From: Pseudomonadota bacterium
GTDB lineage: Bacteria > Pseudomonadota > Gammaproteobacteria > Burkholderiales > Gallionellaceae
Assembly: GCA_026399735.1 (NCBI GenBank)
Contig: JAPLQK010000030.1
Span: 1 to 41,428, forward strand
DNA length: 41,428 nt
Direction: 5' to 3'
In this document: positions 40,691 to 41,428 of the stretch, one piece after another
Layout: every line of letters starts with the position of its first letter
How positions within the stretch are numbered: the stretch's first letter is position 1
Made by a program: the position numbers and the translations under genes
The notes under the pieces: model-generated
Seen by the model: only the letters and a program-made list of their open reading frames with translations
The model's database searches: none
Told to the model about the DNA's origin: nothing

Positions 40691-41428
40691 TATTGCACTT
40701 GCGCTGCTGGTGAGCGCCGAAGCGGCTGATTTGCCTGAAGGTGTGCAATTGCACGGTTTTATCAGTCAGGGTGTTGTACGGGACAGTCACAATCAATTTG
40801 CCGGCAGCAGGGCTGGAAGTACCGGGGTTGATGCGCGTGAATTGGGTGCTAATTTATCCTGGCAGGCTGCGCCGGACTGGCTGGCGTCGGGTCAGCTGGT
40901 GTCGCGCCGGGCAGGCGGGATGGACAACGGGGCTGTGCGTGTGGACTATGCGTTTGTTGACCATACCCTGATTGATAACGGGCAGCGTCATCTCGGCATG
41001 CAGGTGGGTAAAATAAAAAATCCTTATGGTTTTTATAACCTGACGCGCGATGTGGCGCATACCCGGTCGGGGATCATGCTGCCGCAATCCATCTATCAGG
41101 ATCAGATACGCGATTTTTTTCTGGCAGCCCCCGGCATTTCCATGCATGGTAATGAGGAAAATGCCGCCAGTCTCATCTCATGGCAGGTCAGCGTGCTGCA
41201 ACCCGAGGTTAACAACCCGAACCTGACGGCCTATATCGTGGACGCGCAACAAGGGCATTTCAACGGTCGCACCTCAATGCTGGGGCAGGCCATGTGGGAG
41301 TTGGATGGCGGGAAATGGCGCGCTGGGCTGTCACTGGGTCAGTTTGGCGTTCAATTTCAGCCTATGCCGGGCGACTTTTACGGCATGGGCAGTTTCGCAG
41401 GCAGAGGCGATGTCACTCTGAATACCGG
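40659..41428 (+). CDS. Porin-like outer-membrane protein (partial, runs off the window)
   Basis: The ATG at 40659 has AAGG about eleven bases upstream and opens 256 codons to the window end. After a signal peptide (FVNIALALLVSAEAADLP) comes a beta-rich sequence: VQLHGFISQGVVRDSHNQF, LSWQAAPDWLASGQLVSRRAG, VDYAFVDHTLIDNGQRHLGMQVGKIKNPYGFYN and TRSGIMLPQSIYQ. This strand-turn pattern fits an outer-membrane beta-barrel of the general-porin or OprO/P-like kind. It overlaps the PstS-like gene in another frame, so the two are probably made together. The C-terminus is outside the window. Confidence 0.72.
   Translation, partial: MTQFTRFLFVNIALALLVSAEAADLPEGVQLHGFISQGVVRDSHNQFAGSRAGSTGVDARELGANLSWQAAPDWLASGQLVSRRAGGMDNGAVRVDYAFVDHTLIDNGQRHLGMQVGKIKNPYGFYNLTRDVAHTRSGIMLPQSIYQDQIRDFFLAAPGISMHGNEENAASLISWQVSVLQPEVNNPNLTAYIVDAQQGHFNGRTSMLGQAMWELDGGKWRAGLSLGQFGVQFQPMPGDFYGMGSFAGRGDVTLNT

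Overview
The window reads as chromosomal DNA of a chemolithotrophic betaproteobacterium. I lean towards the Nitrosomonadales/Gallionellaceae area, from the style of the Hox hydrogenase, TAXI, RND and GGDEF proteins; this is an impression, not a computed placement. Most of the sequence is densely coding and arranged in tight operons with 4-base overlaps. There is one small decayed patch (about 13.45-15.1 kb) and several palindromic or tandem repeats. I see no rRNA, tRNA, CRISPR array, intact insertion sequence or prophage.

Layout. (1) 1-540: the tail of an unidentified gene, then a hairpin-rich element that looks like a dispersed repeat. (2) 538-13443: a NAD-linked bidirectional [NiFe]-hydrogenase locus. 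Maturation genes hypC-hypD-hypE run leftwards. The cytoplasmic enzyme hoxF-hoxU-hoxY-hoxH and its protease hoxW run rightwards. Between the two arms lie three signalling genes: an HDOD protein and a membrane PAS-PAS-GGDEF-EAL protein upstream of hypC, and a GAF-PAS-GGDEF protein upstream of hoxF. The hydrogenase is thus physically interleaved with cyclic-di-GMP signalling. hypA, hypB and hypF are not in the window. (3) 13.45-15.1 kb: a patch of gene debris (YajD-like HNH nuclease remnant, WYL-domain fragment) around an intact RelE/Phd-type toxin-antitoxin pair. (4) 15.1-18.4 kb: a DUF2147 protein, a membrane-anchored TAXI-type binding protein and a TPR/glycosyltransferase-9-like protein, all leftward. 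(5) 18.6-20.4 kb: zwf (glucose-6-phosphate dehydrogenase) and a small hypothetical gene. (6) 20.7-29.8 kb: a complete MdtABC-type drug-efflux system with two RND permeases and an outer-membrane lipoprotein. (7) 29.8-37.6 kb: a Cus-type copper/silver efflux operon (cusF, cusC, cusB, cusA) with a Cys/Met/His-rich secreted protein upstream and an unknown gene downstream. (8) 37.8-41.4 kb: slyX, a DEAD-box helicase with a Gly-rich tail and a long leader, and a two-gene unit of a PstS-like periplasmic protein and a truncated porin-like protein.

How the parts work together. HoxFUYH couples H2 oxidation or evolution to NAD(H). HypCDE build the Fe(CN)2CO ligands and HoxW trims HoxH. The RND systems export drugs and monovalent metals from periplasm and cytoplasm to the outside.

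The most unusual observations are the cyclic-di-GMP module set inside the hydrogenase locus, and cusB. cusB has absorbed two repeats into its reading frame: an eight-unit heptanucleotide array near the N-terminus and a 46-bp double-hairpin REP-like element in the linker before its fused CusF domain.
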